Made by a program: the position numbers and the translations under genes. The notes beneath the pieces were generated by a model. The model was not told where the DNA came from, searched no databases, and was given only the letters and a program-made list of their open reading frames with translations. Of a stretch of DNA of 64,000 nt, positions 8,959-17,243 are shown piece by piece (the first letter of the stretch is position 1; every line of letters starts with the position of its first letter). This DNA comes from Vampirovibrionales bacterium (lineage in GTDB: Bacteria; Cyanobacteriota; Vampirovibrionia; Vampirovibrionales; Vampirovibrionaceae), in contig JARXAD010000007.1 of NCBI GenBank assembly GCA_029866025.1, forward strand, positions 1-64,000, read 5' to 3'.

Positions 8959-9774
8959 ATGCCAGCAGCGACCCTAACGCTTCACGATCGCCCCTTAGTG
9001 GAAGCTGAGCCCGCCAAAGGCTTGGCCCGTTGGATAACGTTACAACGCCCTGACGTTCACAACGCCTTTAACGAGGTCGTCATTAAGGAACTCACCCAAG
9101 CGATCATGGACGCTGGTGCTGAGAACAGCGTTAAAGCGTTGGTACTGGCAGCCGAAGGGCCTTCGTTTTCAGCAGGAGCCGATTTGGCGTGGATGGCCAA
9201 GATGACAACCTACAGCCAAGCAGAAAACGAAGCCGACGCCCGAGGTTTATATTCACTTTTAAATACCTTACGCCATAGTGCCAAGCCCACCCTTGCGCGG
9301 GTGCAAGGCAATGCCTTTGGCGGTGGCGTGGGCCTTATTGCCGCCTGCGATATGGCTGTGGCTCTAGAATCCTGCCGGTTTGGCCTCACCGAAGTAAAGC
9401 TAGGCTTGATTCCGGCGGTGATTTCTCCGGTGGTGATTGAAGCCATTGGGCCTCGCCAAGCGCGGTGGTTGTTCCAAACGGGGGAACTGTTTGATGCCCC
9501 TGCTGCATTACGGATGGGCCTGTGCCACGCCGTGGTGAGCGATGAAACGGCCTTGGACGGGTGGATAACCAAACGCTTGGGTTATATTGCCGCCAATGGT
9601 CCCGTTGCTATGCACGATGCCAAAGAGCTTGTGTTTGCAGTCAATCACAGCCAACCCAGCGATTATGAACGCCTCACCACACAGTGGATTGCCCGCCGCC
9701 GCGCCAGCGCTGAAGGCAAAGAAGGCACTGCCGCCTTTTTAGAAAAACGGTCTCCCGTGTGGCCAACCGAATAA
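8959..9774 (+). CDS. liuC: methylglutaconyl-CoA hydratase (enoyl-CoA hydratase family)
   Basis: This crotonase-fold protein of 271 residues probably hydrates 3-methylglutaconyl-CoA to HMG-CoA in leucine breakdown. The oxyanion-hole motif SFSAGADLAWM is the LiuC/AUH form (GADLxWM), and FGGGVGLIAACDMAVA and FGLTEVKLGLIPAVISP match the family closely. Its specificity is further supported by the biotin carboxylase, biotin carrier and HMG-CoA lyase genes that follow on the same strand. It starts 6 nt after the preceding stop. Confidence 0.85.
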   Translation: MPAATLTLHDRPLVEAEPAKGLARWITLQRPDVHNAFNEVVIKELTQAIMDAGAENSVKALVLAAEGPSFSAGADLAWMAKMTTYSQAENEADARGLYSLLNTLRHSAKPTLARVQGNAFGGGVGLIAACDMAVALESCRFGLTEVKLGLIPAVISPVVIEAIGPRQARWLFQTGELFDAPAALRMGLCHAVVSDETALDGWITKRLGYIAANGPVAMHDAKELVFAVNHSQPSDYERLTTQWIARRRASAEGKEGTAAFLEKRSPVWPTE

Positions 9775-9788
9775 ACAATCTGAATAAA

Positions 9789-10481
9789 ATGGCTCATGAT
9801 AGCCACTGGCTATGGCGTATGGTGGGTTTTGTTGTCTGTCTCCTCATCGTCGTGTCGGTGGGTCAAGGGGTGGCGTCAGTGGGAGAGCTCTCTCACATAC
9901 CCATTGAACCCTTACCCGTTATTGGAACGTCACTAAAAAACCACTCCCCATCGGTGCGATTGCTCTATGTGGACACCTCCGGGCGCTACTGGCCTCTTCA
10001 AGCGGCCTTTGGCCATGTGGCCCTCGAAGTAGAAGGCGTGGTGTACAATTTTACCGCCCCGCATACCCTTTCAACAATTCCAAGCCGGGTCTACCTTACC
10101 AGCGTGACTCAGCCCACATCACCCCATAAACACAGTCTTAGCATCTATGCCTTTCCCCTCAAACTCTCCTACTCTGAAATTCAACGACTGAAGCAAGCGT
10201 TGGCTTCCCCTTCGGGCGAATATCACTTGCTCACCAACTCATGCGCCACCCACACCATACGAATGCTGACCTTTGCTACAGCCCAAAGCGCCTTACCCAT
10301 CCAAGCCAATCCCTTTGCAGCGGGCCTGTTTTTGTCAGGGCCCGGATTATCACCCTCGGATGTGGTGGACAGCGTCAAGGAATCGGGGCGACTGGAAAGC
10401 CCTGCCGTTGTTTACCCCAATAAAAACCGAACCTCACATACGCCAACGGTTCGCATTGCCTTGGATTGGGGGTTAAAATAG
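9789..10481 (+). CDS. exported or membrane-anchored protein with a possible permuted papain-like (NlpC/P60-type) fold
   Basis: The protein is about 230 residues with an N-terminal hydrophobic segment (WRMVGFVVCLLIVVSVGQG). The remainder carries FGHVALEVEGVVYNF and, later, LTNSCATHTIRML. A His in a GHxxL context followed downstream by Cys in an NSC context is the order seen in circularly permuted NlpC/P60, LRAT and DUF4105 proteins, so a hydrolase or acyltransferase activity is possible. That is inference from two short motifs. Start ATG 9789 lies just past the liuC stop; GTG 9759 inside liuC is an alternative. It interrupts the liu genes without an obvious metabolic link. Confidence 0.6.
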   Translation: MAHDSHWLWRMVGFVVCLLIVVSVGQGVASVGELSHIPIEPLPVIGTSLKNHSPSVRLLYVDTSGRYWPLQAAFGHVALEVEGVVYNFTAPHTLSTIPSRVYLTSVTQPTSPHKHSLSIYAFPLKLSYSEIQRLKQALASPSGEYHLLTNSCATHTIRMLTFATAQSALPIQANPFAAGLFLSGPGLSPSDVVDSVKESGRLESPAVVYPNKNRTSHTPTVRIALDWGLK

Positions 10482-10521
10482 CATTCACATCCAAGCAACT
10501 GAGTGGAAAGCAACTTTTGTA

Positions 10522-12057
10522 ATGAGCAACACACGTTTTAGCAAAGTCATGGTGGTGAACCGGGGAGAAATTGCCCTCCGGGTTATTCGCGGCATTCAAG
10601 CCGTAGGCCTAACAGCGGTCGCTGTATACTCCGATGCTGATACCAACAGCCTGCACCGCAAACAAGCCAACGAAGCCTACCGATTGGCAGGGGATTCCGC
10701 CACCGATACTTACCTGAATATGGACGCCATCCTTACTATTGCCAAACAAGCAGGCGTTCATGCCATCCATCCCGGTTATGGGTTCTTATCGGAAAACGCC
10801 ACCTTTGCCCAACGCTGCGCCGATGCGGGTCTCATTTTTATTGGCCCGTCTCCCAAGGTTATTACCGCTATGGGTGATAAAATTGCCGCCAAACAGGCCA
10901 TGACCCAAGCCGATGTGCCCGTGGTTCCGGGCATAACCCTGGACGACGCCTTTGACAGCAAGGCGGTTGCCAAGGACGCAAAAGCCATTGGCTACCCCGT
11001 ACTGGTAAAAGCCGCCGCCGGTGGGGGCGGCAAAGGCATGCGATTGGTTTATCAACCCGAAGAACTGGAAGCGGCCATTGATTCTTCACGAAGAGAAGCT
11101 GCTAAAGCCTTTGGGGATGGACGTGTTTTTGTTGAAAAATACATTGAACGCCCTCGCCACGTGGAAATTCAGGTAATGGGCGACCATCACGGGAACGTGG
11201 TCCATCTGTTTGAGCGAGAGTGCTCTATTCAGCGACGCCACCAAAAAATTGTGGAAGAAAGCCCTTCTCCAGCCCTCTCAAATGAGTTACGAGAAGTAAT
11301 GGGTAACGCGGCTGTGGCCGCAGCCAAGGCCATTGGCTACACCAACGCCGGAACGGTTGAGTTCATCTTGGCTCCCGATGGCTCGTTCTATTTTTTAGAA
11401 GTCAATACTCGCCTACAGGTAGAACACCCCGTTACCGAACTCGTCACCGGCGTGGATTTGGTGCGTTGGCAACTACTAATCGCCCAAGGAGAAGCATTGC
11501 CTCTCACTCAACAGCAATTGCATCAACGCGGCCATGCTGTTGAATGTCGTATTTACGCTGAAGACCCCGCCCATGGTTTTTTACCCGCCACAGGTACTTT
11601 GCACTACGTGCAGTGGCCTCAAGGCCCCAACATTCGGGTGGATGCCGGTGTAGAAACAGGCAGTGAGGTAGGCATTCACTACGACCCCATGTTGACCAAG
11701 CTGATTGTATGGGGCGAAAGCCGAGCGGTAGCCTTACAAACCATGGAGCAGGCCTTGCAAGAAACCATCTTGCTTGGGGTTACCACCAACGTGGGTTTCT
11801 TACTCAATCTCATTCAGCACCCTGAGTTTCAATTGGGGAATATTCACACCCACTTTTTAACGGAACACCCCATTGAAACCGCCACTCACCCCAGCAATGC
11901 CTTGTGGTCTATCAGCGCCTTGGCCCTCACCGAACCCTCAGCGCTAGGTAAAGTGCGGCAACAGTCGTCATCCAACCGTGGCGACTCTGCAACCCCTCTA
12001 AAAGGCCTGCACCACTTGGCCACCGATTTGGCTGCCCATTGGCGCCTCCACGCTTAG
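10522..12057 (+). CDS. liuD: biotin carboxylase subunit, probably of methylcrotonyl-CoA carboxylase
   Basis: This 511-residue protein carboxylates protein-bound biotin with ATP and bicarbonate. The opening KVMVVNRGEIALRVIR, the glycine-rich ATP-grasp loop KAAAGGGGKGMRLV (about 164-177), the HQKIVEESPSP segment and the active-site FLEVNTRLQVEHPVTE (about 291-306) are all present. It ends just after the biotin carboxylase domain; the BT and carrier domains that usually follow in the MCC alpha chain are encoded by the next gene. Linkage to liuC and HMG-CoA lyase favours 3-methylcrotonyl-CoA carboxylase over acetyl-CoA carboxylase, which an AccC homologue could otherwise serve. Confidence 0.85.
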   Translation: MSNTRFSKVMVVNRGEIALRVIRGIQAVGLTAVAVYSDADTNSLHRKQANEAYRLAGDSATDTYLNMDAILTIAKQAGVHAIHPGYGFLSENATFAQRCADAGLIFIGPSPKVITAMGDKIAAKQAMTQADVPVVPGITLDDAFDSKAVAKDAKAIGYPVLVKAAAGGGGKGMRLVYQPEELEAAIDSSRREAAKAFGDGRVFVEKYIERPRHVEIQVMGDHHGNVVHLFERECSIQRRHQKIVEESPSPALSNELREVMGNAAVAAAKAIGYTNAGTVEFILAPDGSFYFLEVNTRLQVEHPVTELVTGVDLVRWQLLIAQGEALPLTQQQLHQRGHAVECRIYAEDPAHGFLPATGTLHYVQWPQGPNIRVDAGVETGSEVGIHYDPMLTKLIVWGESRAVALQTMEQALQETILLGVTTNVGFLLNLIQHPEFQLGNIHTHFLTEHPIETATHPSNALWSISALALTEPSALGKVRQQSSSNRGDSATPLKGLHHLATDLAAHWRLHA

Positions 12058-12089
12058 TATCCTAACCTCTTGGAGATACCACACCCGCA

Positions 12090-12638
12090 ATGACGACATC
12101 TTCCATCACGATTGGCTCGGACACCGCTCAGTGGGCCACAACTCCCAGCGGGTGGGAACTTACCTTACCCAATGGCACTATCGCCCTCATAGGAAAAGAC
12201 TCTATTGCCCCCTTAACAACGGAAGGCCCGACACAAAAGGGGCTTATTACCTTGCAGGGAAAGCAATGGCCGTATGCCGTGGCCTATTCCACCACCCACA
12301 TTTTTTTGTGGGTAGCCGGGCAAACGATTACCCTCCCCAAACCTCAAAATACAAAGGGACGGCGAGGAAGCAACAACACCGGGGATAACAGCCAGTCATC
12401 AGGACTGGTATCAGCCACCATGCCGGGAAACATTGTCTCCGTGGCTGTAGCTGTCGGTCAGCCGGTGACGTCAGGCGATGTGTTGGTCGTCATGGAATCC
12501 ATGAAGATGGAACTTAGCCTTACCAGCGCCATTGCTGGAACCATCACCACGGTAAACGTCGCCGAAGGTGACAAGGTGTCCATTGGCCAAGTGTTGGTAG
12601 AAGTGACCCCTGCGGTATTGGAGGAAGTAGCCTCATGA
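12090..12638 (+). CDS. biotin carboxyl carrier protein with MCC-like N-terminal BT region
   Basis: The 182-residue protein ends in a biotinyl-lipoyl domain of about 75 residues, with biotin attached to Lys139 in the motif ESMKME. The N-terminal 100 residues end in ...HIFLWVAGQTITL, which resembles the BT domain that bridges the carboxylase and carrier parts in one-piece MCC and PCC alpha chains. The alpha chain thus appears split into two genes (10522-12057 and this one). Its stop overlaps the HMG-CoA lyase start by 4 nt, so translation is probably coupled. CTTGGAGA lies upstream of the ATG. Confidence 0.85.
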   Translation: MTTSSITIGSDTAQWATTPSGWELTLPNGTIALIGKDSIAPLTTEGPTQKGLITLQGKQWPYAVAYSTTHIFLWVAGQTITLPKPQNTKGRRGSNNTGDNSQSSGLVSATMPGNIVSVAVAVGQPVTSGDVLVVMESMKMELSLTSAIAGTITTVNVAEGDKVSIGQVLVEVTPAVLEEVAS

Positions 12639-13570
12639 GCCCAACCCTTCCCACCCACGTTAAATTAGTGGAAGTGGGCCCCCGCGATGGCCTTCAAAAT
12701 GAAGGCGCTTTAATTCCCACAGCGGATAAAATTCGCTTTATTCAAGCACTCGGGAAGGCTGGCCTCACCCATATTGAAGCCACGTCCTTTGTTCACCCCA
12801 AAGCCGTGCCACAAATGGCGGATGCACTAGAGGTGTTGGCATCGTTGGATTTAAGCTCCAACTCACCCATTACCTATTCCGCCTTGGTGCCCAACTTAAA
12901 AGGGCTAGAGCGCGCCATAGATAGCGGCGTGAAACGCATTGCCGTGTTTACAGCCACTTCCAATAGCTTTACCCAAAAAAACATTGGCATGACGGTGGCC
13001 GAATCCCTCACCACCTTTGAAACCGTTGTTCAGCAAGCCTTAGCCGCAGGGCTATCGGTTCGTGGCTATGTCTCCACCGCGTGGGTGTGCCCGTATGAAG
13101 GACAGATGCCCGCCGAGAGCGTGCGCGACGTCACCGAGGCTCTTTTTAACATGGGTGTGGATGAAGTGTCTTTAGGGGATACCATTGGCGCCGCCACACC
13201 GGTTCAAATTCAGCACACATTAAGCGTATTACTCAATAAACATCCAAACTATCTGTCAGCGCTTGCGCTGCATTGCCACGATACCTACGGCACGGCGCTG
13301 GCCAACGTGATGGCAGGCTTACAGATGGGAATCTCGACCTTTGATGCCTCTGCCGGAGGGTTGGGGGGTTGCCCCTATGCCCCAGGGGCCAGCGGCAACG
13401 TGGCCACCGAAGACGTGGTGTCTCTGATGGATCGCCTTGGCATTAATACGGGCGTGGACGTGACCCGAGTGGTGGAGGCCACAGCCCTAATGGAAACCCT
13501 GTTGGGACGCCCTCTTACCAGCAAAACCTACCAGCGGTTGCGTACGGTAAAAACCGAGTCGTGCGTTTAA
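12635..13570 (+). CDS. liuE: hydroxymethylglutaryl-CoA lyase
   Basis: HMG-CoA lyase splits HMG-CoA into acetyl-CoA and acetoacetate, the last step of leucine breakdown. This 311-residue TIM-barrel protein has the catalytic VGPRDGLQNEG near residues 14-24, the metal-binding HCHDTYG (about 209-215) and the C-terminal loop GGCPYAPGASGNVATED with the catalytic Cys246. It is the last gene of the liu operon and overlaps the carrier gene by 4 nt. Carboxyltransferase (liuB) and isovaleryl-CoA dehydrogenase (liuA) are not in the window. Confidence 0.94.
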   Translation: MSPTLPTHVKLVEVGPRDGLQNEGALIPTADKIRFIQALGKAGLTHIEATSFVHPKAVPQMADALEVLASLDLSSNSPITYSALVPNLKGLERAIDSGVKRIAVFTATSNSFTQKNIGMTVAESLTTFETVVQQALAAGLSVRGYVSTAWVCPYEGQMPAESVRDVTEALFNMGVDEVSLGDTIGAATPVQIQHTLSVLLNKHPNYLSALALHCHDTYGTALANVMAGLQMGISTFDASAGGLGGCPYAPGASGNVATEDVVSLMDRLGINTGVDVTRVVEATALMETLLGRPLTSKTYQRLRTVKTESCV

Positions 13571-13661
13571 CTGAACTAACGCCATGGTTTAGCCCACACA
13601 GGCGCTAAACACACTACAGTAACAGATCCTTCCATCGTTTTTTGTGGGGTCTTTTTCACGC

Positions 13662-15002
13662 ATGTCGGCCAACCCCTTTCAAGCTGCTGCTCCTAACCTT
13701 TCATCCCCTAATCCTTTGCACGAAAGCCCACCATTGCCCACCAAGCAGGCCTTTCTTCCCAAGCCCCCCGCCACATGGGGCGAAGTGGGCATTAACGATT
13801 TATGGGTGGAAGGACTGCTCCTCAAGTGGTTGCTGGCCAAGGGATCCCTCACAGGCCACGCCATTGCCCGCTACCTGTGCCTGCCTTACACGCTGGTAGA
13901 AATGCTGCTGCAACGCTTAAAGCAAAGCATGGCCATTGCTCATAAAAGCACCACCTCTATGGGAGATTTTGACTACCAGCTTACCGACGATGGCCGCCGC
14001 CGGGCCCTCATTGCTCGCGATGAATCGGCATACTTAGGCCCCGTACCCGTGCCGTTAAACGATTACGTGACGAGCATAACGGCCCAATCGGTGAAAGACG
14101 AATGCCCTGATGAAATCCGGCTTCGCAAAGCCTTTTCCGATCTCACCATGCCGGATCACTTGTTTGATATTTTGGGGCCAGCTGTGGCCAGCGGTAAAGG
14201 TCTATTTTTGTACGGCGAGCCGGGCAACGGAAAAACCTCGGTAGCCGAGCGCATTTGCCTGAGTTTTAACAGCGCCATTTGGATTCCCACCACCATTATG
14301 GCGGAAGGCCAAGTCATTCAAGTGTTTGATTCTCAATGCCATGAGAAAACTACCGAAACAAATAATCCATTAGGGATGAGCCAACCCGACGCCCGCTGGG
14401 TACAAATTGAACGCCCCGCCGTGGTGGTGGGGGGTGAACTCACACTCGACGCCCTGGATATTCAACTCAATCGCACCACCCAAGTAGCAGAAGCCCCCCT
14501 ACAACTGAAGGCCAACGGTGGCGTGTTCCTGATTGATGACTTTGGGAGACAAATAGTGGAGCCTGCGGCGCTTTTAAACCGGTGGATTGTGCCCCTAGAA
14601 AAACGCGTGGATTATTTAACCTTGCCCAACGGCCAAAAAATTACGGTGCCCTTCGATCCCCTCATTATTTTTTCCACCAACCTAGACCCCAAAGCCTTGG
14701 TGGATGACGCTTTTTTACGCCGGATTCCGTATAAAATTCACATTGAAAACCCCAGCCGCCAAACCTTTGAAACCATTATGCGCGGCGTGGCCAAAAAATT
14801 TGGCATTGAGTACAGCGACGATGCTTTTGATTATTTGGTAAAAACCCACTACGACGGCAAACGCCCCTTTCGTGCCTGCCAAGCCCGCGACTTGCTGGAC
14901 CAAGTGCTGCAAATGGCCCGCTACAAGCGCCAGAAACCCCAAATGACCCCTGACAGCCTAAATGCCGCCTGCGCCAATTACTTCTCCGCCATGGGCCAAT
15001 AG
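13662..15002 (+). CDS. AAA+ ATPase with N-terminal winged-helix-like region, next to the Tad cluster
   Basis: The protein has about 446 residues. The N-terminus is Pro/Ala-rich, then residues about 40-115 look like a winged helix (LLLKWLLAKGSLTGHAIAR...YQLTDDGRRRAL). The AAA domain has Walker A (GEPGNGKT, about 185-192), Walker B (GVFLIDDFG), sensor 1 (IIFSTNL) and an arginine finger-like DDAFLRRIPYKI. Similar ATPases are often found beside Tad/Flp pilus genes, and this one sits about 820 bp upstream of tadZ on the same strand, but a small unrelated gene and a terminator intervene. Start ATG 13662 is preferred over GTG 13644. The exact role is unknown. Confidence 0.75.
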   Translation: MSANPFQAAAPNLSSPNPLHESPPLPTKQAFLPKPPATWGEVGINDLWVEGLLLKWLLAKGSLTGHAIARYLCLPYTLVEMLLQRLKQSMAIAHKSTTSMGDFDYQLTDDGRRRALIARDESAYLGPVPVPLNDYVTSITAQSVKDECPDEIRLRKAFSDLTMPDHLFDILGPAVASGKGLFLYGEPGNGKTSVAERICLSFNSAIWIPTTIMAEGQVIQVFDSQCHEKTTETNNPLGMSQPDARWVQIERPAVVVGGELTLDALDIQLNRTTQVAEAPLQLKANGGVFLIDDFGRQIVEPAALLNRWIVPLEKRVDYLTLPNGQKITVPFDPLIIFSTNLDPKALVDDAFLRRIPYKIHIENPSRQTFETIMRGVAKKFGIEYSDDAFDYLVKTHYDGKRPFRACQARDLLDQVLQMARYKRQKPQMTPDSLNAACANYFSAMGQ

Positions 15003-15021
15003 CCGCCCAAAGGGCGGTTTT
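15003..15021 (+). terminator. intrinsic terminator after the AAA+ ATPase gene
   Basis: CCGCCC (15003-15008) pairs perfectly with GGGCGG (15012-15017) across an AAA loop and is followed by TTTT (15018-15021). It begins directly after the stop codon. Confidence 0.75.
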
Positions 15022-15145
15022 GTAAAGGTTTGTAAAAAATTTAACGGCTGGTTTAGCACGTGTTCTTATTGACGGGCGTTTAACAAGGTAACACTACAGC
15101 CTTAGGGTTGGGTGGTTTCACCCCTTTTTACTGGAGACAATACCC

Positions 15146-15535
15146 ATGAATGCCATTCAATTTGGTGCCTTAAAATTTAATCGTAGTTGTTCTAAAAGCG
15201 ATCAAAAGAAATTTGAAGGCACAGAAGGCATAATCAATGAATCGGTCAACGCATGGAATGACCTTGGATTTGACGTTTTAGTGACTCATCAAAACGATGA
15301 TAGCTATGGTGTGGCTATTTGCGAAAAAGGTATGGGAGATGCACTTTTAGAGATGTTCGAACTAGACCAAGAAAAATATAACGAATGGTCAAAAGCTGAG
15401 CATTTAAAAGCTGACCAAATTTTTCATGGCTTTGACTCTGTAAAGAATGCAAAGGATGCCGTTGAGCCTCTTTATAACTATGCGAGCATTATTTTAAGGT
15501 TTCTTCAAGTCATTAAACAAAATCAAACTCAGTAA
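15146..15535 (+). CDS. conserved-looking hypothetical protein of lower GC content
   Basis: The gene encodes 129 residues with a good ribosome-binding site (CTGGAGA, 11 nt before the ATG). The protein is soluble, charged and probably alpha/beta, with a Glu/Lys-rich middle (MFELDQEKYNEWSKAEHLKADQ) and no signal peptide. Codon use is AT-richer than the genes on either side (many AAA, GAT and TTT), which suggests recent acquisition or low expression. It stands alone between a terminator and tadZ. No family is recognised. Confidence 0.65.
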   Translation: MNAIQFGALKFNRSCSKSDQKKFEGTEGIINESVNAWNDLGFDVLVTHQNDDSYGVAICEKGMGDALLEMFELDQEKYNEWSKAEHLKADQIFHGFDSVKNAKDAVEPLYNYASIILRFLQVIKQNQTQ

Positions 15536-15825
15536 TTTACTGCTTAACGTATTTCATCTCACTCAAGCTTTTCTCATCACAGAGGCTGGGGTTTTCACTA
15601 GGGCACCTTTATCGAACTGGTTACGCCAAATGCCAGTGTACAAAACCGCCTTGCGGGTCGTAAATCTCTTTCGCTATGGTTTTTTGGTAACCACTGGTAT
15701 GGTGTCGTTAGCCCTAATTTTAAAGCCCCCTCACAGAAACTCACTTGGCATCCAAAGCCCTTACGCCTAATGCCCATGGATAGTTCCAGCTTGCTGGGCG
15801 GCTCCGTTGGCTGGGGGAGGACGCA
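15536..15825 (+). other. intergenic region before tadZ
   Basis: There is no convincing gene in this 290-bp stretch. The long minus-strand open frame crossing it continues into tadZ antisense and has no family features. A short GC-rich segment near 15575-15600 could be a weak hairpin. A GGGGGAGGA at 15813-15821 serves as ribosome-binding site for tadZ. Confidence 0.5.
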
Positions 15826-17139
15826 GTGAGGGCGCTTCGGTATCATCAGGGGGTTCCTCACCTTGGAGAAACCATCGTTACCGTTATGCGCGTGTTGATC
15901 GTTACCTCCCATCAAGCCACCCAACTGCAACTGCAACAGCAATTGGAGGGGTTGTCGTGCGTGGCTAGCATCACCATAAGCTCGCTGGCGGAGAATATTA
16001 CTGAGCAAAATACCGATTGGTCTTTGGCCGTTATTGATTGCACCGACACCGAAGCCGAATCTCAAGCACTCATTAGCCAGTGGAGCCAGCAATACCCAAA
16101 TCGCTGGTGTGTGGCCCTTCACAACCGCATGGATGCCGACATTATTTTGGGCGCCGTGCGCGCCGGTGCCAAAGAATTTGTACATTACCCCTTTGATTCC
16201 GCCTCACTCACCCACATTGTGGAACGCTGTGCCAAGCAATCCACACCCCCCGAAGCGCCTACAAAGCCCTCTCCCCCTCTAATGCTGAACGGCAGCGCCC
16301 CCAAGCAACTGGGCAGCCTCATAGGGGTGTTCTCTCCCAAGGGCGGCGGTGGCGGCACCACGGTGGCCGTAAATGTGGCCCACCAATTGAGTTTACTCTC
16401 CAAGCAACCCGTGGCTATTATCGATTTAAACCCTCAGTACGAAGGCTTTGGCCACGCTTTTAATCAACCCTTTAAGCATGCCTTAGGCGATGTGGCGCGC
16501 ACACTGAACACACACCCCGAAGGGTTGGATACCGATGTGCTTCAAAAGCTCATTCACGAGCACCCCAGTGGGCTGCATTTATTGGCCGTCTGCAAATCCG
16601 TCCACGATGACAACCCGCTACTGTCGGATGGATTACTGACACAAACCCTCAAAGAATTGCAGCGCCTGTATGCTTATGTCGTCGTCGATTGCCCCAGCCA
16701 GTGGGTGGAAGACACGCACCAGCGATTGTTTGCCATGGCCAATCATATGCTGGTAGTCTCTATGATGGACTTGCCCAGCCTCTCTCGCACCCAACAATAT
16801 TTGTCACTGGTGGATGAGTATCTGGATCCAAAGAAAATTCGTTTGGTCCTCAATCGTTACAATTTATCGGCAGCCTTTAGCATTAATAATCAACAGCTGG
16901 AAGAAGCCTTTGGCCTGCCGGCATACGGGCGCTTAACCAACGACTGGACGGTGTGTGTGGAAGCCGCCAGCCTGGGACAATTGTTAACGGATACGAAGCC
17001 CGGTGCTCCCCTCGTCAAAGATCTTCAGCAACTGGCCGAAGCCTTGATGGGCGTGGCAACCAACAGCACAGAAAAAACCAGTAGTGGAAAACAAGGTGGC
17101 TGGCTGTCTCGCGTCACCCACGCCATTCGCCACGCCTAG
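15826..17139 (+). CDS. tadZ: TadZ/CpaE-like pilus localisation ATPase
   Basis: This 437-residue protein has an N-terminal receiver-like domain (RVLIVTSHQATQL, residues about 22-120) and a C-terminal ParA/MinD-type ATPase domain starting at GVFSPKGGGGGTTVAVNVA. The P-loop keeps the first (signature) lysine but has Gly where ParA has the second, as is common in TadZ/CpaE proteins. TadZ places the Tad pilus machine at a cell pole. The start GTG 15826 is chosen for its strong GGAGG at 5-nt spacing; ATG 15886 would begin right at the receiver domain and cannot be excluded. Confidence 0.85.
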   Translation: MRALRYHQGVPHLGETIVTVMRVLIVTSHQATQLQLQQQLEGLSCVASITISSLAENITEQNTDWSLAVIDCTDTEAESQALISQWSQQYPNRWCVALHNRMDADIILGAVRAGAKEFVHYPFDSASLTHIVERCAKQSTPPEAPTKPSPPLMLNGSAPKQLGSLIGVFSPKGGGGGTTVAVNVAHQLSLLSKQPVAIIDLNPQYEGFGHAFNQPFKHALGDVARTLNTHPEGLDTDVLQKLIHEHPSGLHLLAVCKSVHDDNPLLSDGLLTQTLKELQRLYAYVVVDCPSQWVEDTHQRLFAMANHMLVVSMMDLPSLSRTQQYLSLVDEYLDPKKIRLVLNRYNLSAAFSINNQQLEEAFGLPAYGRLTNDWTVCVEAASLGQLLTDTKPGAPLVKDLQQLAEALMGVATNSTEKTSSGKQGGWLSRVTHAIRHA

Positions 17140-17174
17140 GGCCTTAAAAGACCCCCTAAAAGGCCCCTATTTTT
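17138..17174 (+). terminator. intrinsic terminator between tadZ and tadA
   Basis: AGGGCCTT (17138-17145) pairs with AAGGCCCCT (17160-17168, one bulged C), followed by ATTTTT. It overlaps the tadZ stop codon. Read-through may still feed tadA, but a separate tadA promoter in 17175-17240 is likely. Confidence 0.6.
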
Positions 17175-17243
17175 ACACGCTTCATTTTTACTTAGCGCGC
17201 CCTCACTCCGCATCCCACACCGCACTAAAGGCTCACCTTGTTT

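Noticed and set aside
15598-16185. 195-residue minus-strand open frame over the start of tadZ
   Set aside because: Most of it lies antisense to tadZ, it has no ribosome-binding site and no recognisable domain; its His/Gly-rich sequence is typical of a shadow frame.
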